A stretch of 64,000 bases of DNA from DASPKT01 sp035626475 (lineage in GTDB: Bacteria; Pseudomonadota; Alphaproteobacteria; Azospirillales; Azospirillaceae). The notes beneath the pieces are model-generated. The model saw only the letters and a program-made list of their open reading frames with translations. It was not told the origin of the DNA and searched no databases. The stretch spans positions 24,366 through 88,365 of the forward strand of contig DASPNP010000016.1 in the NCBI GenBank assembly GCA_035626475.1. Reading direction: 5' to 3'. Positions 61,701 to 64,000 of the stretch are shown here, in pieces. Position 1 is the first letter of the stretch, and each line of letters starts with the position of its first letter. The position numbers and the translations under genes were made by a program.

Positions 61701-64000
61701 TTACCGGTGCAGCCACATGCGCAGCGCGGACAGCAGCTGCTCGGTATTGACGGGCTTGGCGAGGTAGTCGGAGGCGCCGGCCTCCAGGCACTTCTCGCGG
61801 TCGCCCTTCATCGCCTTCGCCGTCAGCGCGATGATCGGCAGTCGACGGAAGGCCGGGTTGGCCCGGATCGCCTCCATCGTCTGATAACCATCCATGCCCG
61901 GCATCATGATGTCCATAAGGACGATGGCGACACCCGGCGTGTCCTCCACGATCTGGATCGCCTCCTGGCCGGTGGTGGCGGTCAGCACCTTCATGCCGCG
62001 CCGCTCCAGCACGCTGGACAGGGCGAAGATGTTGCGGGCGTCGTCGTCGACCAGCAGCACGGTGCGGTTCAGCAGATCCTCGTCCGAGCTGTGCAGCCGC
62101 TCCAGCATGCGCCGCTTCTCCACGGGCAGCTGGTCCACGACGCGGTGCAGGAACAGCGAGGTCTCGTCCAGCAGGCGCTCGGGGCTCTCCACGCCCTTCA
62201 CGACGATGGAGCGGGCCATGGCGTGCAGCCGGGCATCCTCCTCGGCCGACAGCTCGCGGCCGGTGAAGACGACCACCGGCACGTCCGCCAGGGCGGCGTC
62301 GCCGCTGATCCGCTCCAGCACCTCGAAGCCGGTCATGTCGGGCAGGCGCAGGTCCAGCACCACGCAGTCGCACTGGGTCTCGTGCAGGATCTCCAGAGCC
62401 TCGCCGCCGGTGCTCGCCGTCGAGATCTCGATGTCGTCGTGGCCCAGCAGCTCCTTGATGCTCAGCAGCTCGTGCGGGTTGTCCTCCACCAGCAGCAGGC
62501 GCTTGCGGCGCGGCTGGGCGTAGTCCTTGATCTTGCCCAGCGCCGAGTCCAGCCCCTCGGGCGTGGTCGGCTTGGTGATGAAGGAGAAGGCGCCGCGGGC
62601 CAGGCCGTGCTGCCGGTCCTCGTCCAGCGTGACGATCTGGACGGGGATGTGGCGGGTGGCCGGGTTGTGCTTCAGCTGGCTCAGCACGCTCCAGCCCAGC
62701 ATGTCGGGCAGGAACACGTCCAGCGACACGGCGGTCGGCTGGTACTGGGCCGCGAGGTTCAGCGCGTCCTTGCCGCGCATGGCGACCAGCACCTTGAAGC
62801 CCTTGTCGCGCGCCAGGTCGGCCATGACGCGGGCATAGTGCGGGTCGTCCTCGACGATCAGCAGGACGCTGTCGCCCTCCTCGATCATGTTGCGGTCGTC
62901 CGGCACCTGCTCCACCTGCCGTTCGGGCAGGCCGGCGGCGGTGCGCCAGTTGCTCTCGGCCGGGACCAGGGCCGGGCGCTGGCCGGGCACGGTCTGGGAC
63001 TGGGCGCTCTCGTCCGGGCGGATGCTCGGACGGCCGGCCTGCGTCGGGCCCAGATAAGTGGCCGGGATGTACAGCGTGAAGGTCGAGCCGGCGCCCGGGA
63101 CGGAGCGCAGCTGGATCTCGCCGCCCAGCAGGTTCGCCAGCTCGCGCGAGATGGCGAGGCCGAGGCCGGTGCCGCCGTACTTGCGGCTGGTGGAGGCGTC
63201 GGCCTGCTGGAAGGCCTCGAAGATGATCTTCTGCTTGTCGGCGGGGATGCCGATGCCGGTGTCGGTCACCTCGAAGGCCACCACGGTCGGGGCCTGCTTC
63301 AGCACCGGATGGTCGGCGGACCAGCCGGTGGGCGCGGCCGTGACCCGCAGGCTGACGCCGCCCTGGGCGGTGAACTTGAAGGCGTTGGACAGCAGGTTCT
63401 TCAGCACCTGCTGCAGGCGCTTGCTGTCGGTGATGATGCTGCGGTCCATCGCCGGGTCCAGCTGGACGTCGAAGCCCAGCTGCCGGTTCTCCGCCTCGTG
63501 GCGGAAGGGCCGGGCGACCGTGTCCAGCAGGTTGGTGACCAGCAGTTCCTCGGCGTCCACCGACACGGTGCCGGACTCGATCTTGGACAGGTCCAGAATG
63601 TCCGAGATCAGGTTCAGCAGGTCGGTGCCGGCGCCGTGGATGGTGCGGGCGAATTCGACCTGCTTGCCGGTGAGGTTGCCGTCCGGGTTCTCGGCCAGCT
63701 GCTGGCCGAGGATCAGGATCGAGTTCAGCGGCGTACGCAGCTCGTGGCTCATGTTCGCCAAGAACTCGGACTTGTACTTGGAAGTAAGTGCAAGCTGATT
63801 TGCCTTTTCTTCCAGCGCTTGTTTCGCCAGTTCGACCTCGTGGTTTTTGAGTTCGACCTCTGACTTTTGCTGCGCCAGCAATTTCGCTTTGTCTTCCAAT
63901 TCTTCGTTGGTGTGACGCAGCGCTTCTTGCTGCTCCTTCAACAGTTCTTCCGAAGCCTTCAGCGATGCTGCTTGCTCCTTCAGCCGTTGGTTGGTATCCT
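61701..64000 (-). CDS. Multi-receiver hybrid histidine kinase, N-terminus outside the window
   Basis: At least 766 residues are visible; the frame is open to the window end. A coiled coil (EELEDKAKLLAQQKSEVELKNHEVELAKQALEEKANQL) leads into HisKA (FLANMSHELRTPLNSILILG), HATPase (NLLSNAFKFTA, DTGIGIPADK, GGTGLGLAIS), then three receivers: LLIVEDDPHYARV, LLLVEDNPHELLS and VLLVDDDARNIFA, each with its phosphoacceptor region (SLDVFLPDMLG, VLDLRLPDMTG, LMDIMMPGMDG). The usual family N-terminus holds HAMP repeats and a GAF domain. The coiled-coil part (63781-63960) is only about half G+C, much lower than the rest of the gene. Confidence 0.92.
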   Translation of the reverse strand, partial: DTNQRLKEQAASLKASEELLKEQQEALRHTNEELEDKAKLLAQQKSEVELKNHEVELAKQALEEKANQLALTSKYKSEFLANMSHELRTPLNSILILGQQLAENPDGNLTGKQVEFARTIHGAGTDLLNLISDILDLSKIESGTVSVDAEELLVTNLLDTVARPFRHEAENRQLGFDVQLDPAMDRSIITDSKRLQQVLKNLLSNAFKFTAQGGVSLRVTAAPTGWSADHPVLKQAPTVVAFEVTDTGIGIPADKQKIIFEAFQQADASTSRKYGGTGLGLAISRELANLLGGEIQLRSVPGAGSTFTLYIPATYLGPTQAGRPSIRPDESAQSQTVPGQRPALVPAESNWRTAAGLPERQVEQVPDDRNMIEEGDSVLLIVEDDPHYARVMADLARDKGFKVLVAMRGKDALNLAAQYQPTAVSLDVFLPDMLGWSVLSQLKHNPATRHIPVQIVTLDEDRQHGLARGAFSFITKPTTPEGLDSALGKIKDYAQPRRKRLLLVEDNPHELLSIKELLGHDDIEISTASTGGEALEILHETQCDCVVLDLRLPDMTGFEVLERISGDAALADVPVVVFTGRELSAEEDARLHAMARSIVVKGVESPERLLDETSLFLHRVVDQLPVEKRRMLERLHSSDEDLLNRTVLLVDDDARNIFALSSVLERRGMKVLTATTGQEAIQIVEDTPGVAIVLMDIMMPGMDGYQTMEAIRANPAFRRLPIIALTAKAMKGDREKCLEAGASDYLAKPVNTEQLLSALRMWLHR

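Noticed and set aside
59583..63863. A plus-strand open frame of about 1,400 codons opposite the two hybrid kinases
   Set aside because: It is a mirror of GC-rich coding DNA on the minus strand; its translation is low-complexity His/Arg/Gln/Gly with no domain, while the minus strand encodes complete receiver and kinase motifs.

Overview
The window is about 64 kb of high-GC, gene-dense chromosome. The base composition, the widespread short GTG/ATGA overlaps between genes, the HWE-family kinase, the DUF2161/DUF1003/DUF5985 proteins and the dispersed intergenic repeats fit an alphaproteobacterium, most likely Rhodospirillales or an Azospirillum-like lineage. That placement is inference; there is no rRNA or marker gene to settle it. 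I see no tRNA, rRNA, CRISPR array, prophage or intact insertion sequence.

Left part (1-14 kb). After a YqaA/DedA-like membrane protein and a solitary LivK-type binding protein comes a catabolic cluster. It holds a crotonase, a thiolase, a RidA protein, an acyl-CoA dehydrogenase, a MarR regulator, an SDR dehydrogenase, a bifunctional flavoprotein monooxygenase/OYE reductase and an aryl-CoA ligase. This matches the CoA-dependent aerobic 2-aminobenzoate (anthranilate) pathway known from Azoarcus evansii: ligation to CoA, dearomatising hydroxylation plus reduction, deamination, then beta-oxidation-like steps to acetyl-CoA units. Three near-identical palindromes of the form STTTARG-STTAAAS sit in front of its three promoter regions, which makes them good candidate operators for the MarR protein. 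A ccdA antitoxin with a frameshifted ccdB lies inside the cluster, and the MarR gene has absorbed an intergenic repeat into its 3' end.

Middle part (14-35 kb). Mostly single genes and short operons: a secreted DUF885 protein, an amidohydrolase, two membrane proteins (one a DUF3267 HEXXH protein), TerB, DUF3429, a DUF4037 nucleotidyltransferase, an msrB-msrA-DUF4345 operon, small hypotheticals, a FecR-like / CHASE2 adenylate cyclase / M48 protease operon, an LLM flavin oxidoreductase, a second LivK paralogue and a chemoreceptor.

Right part (35-64 kb). A membrane LytTR regulator is divergent from two tandem molybdenum-hydroxylase pairs. Next come a four-gene overlapping operon (HSL esterase, Baeyer-Villiger-type monooxygenase, DUF2161 nuclease-fold protein, SxxK serine hydrolase), an MBL hydrolase, an SGNH-like protein, and a double alpha/beta-hydrolase that lacks the serine nucleophile in both halves. 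A GAF hybrid kinase with its response regulator, secreted M13 and M28 peptidases, and a phosphorelay locus (two DUF5985 membrane proteins, a winged-helix-like protein, an HWE hybrid kinase and a multi-receiver hybrid kinase cut by the window end) close the region.

Three families of dispersed inverted repeats (called A, B and C here) occupy most gaps over 150 bp. Family A is modular: conserved outer arms enclose different inserts, in one case a complete family B copy.
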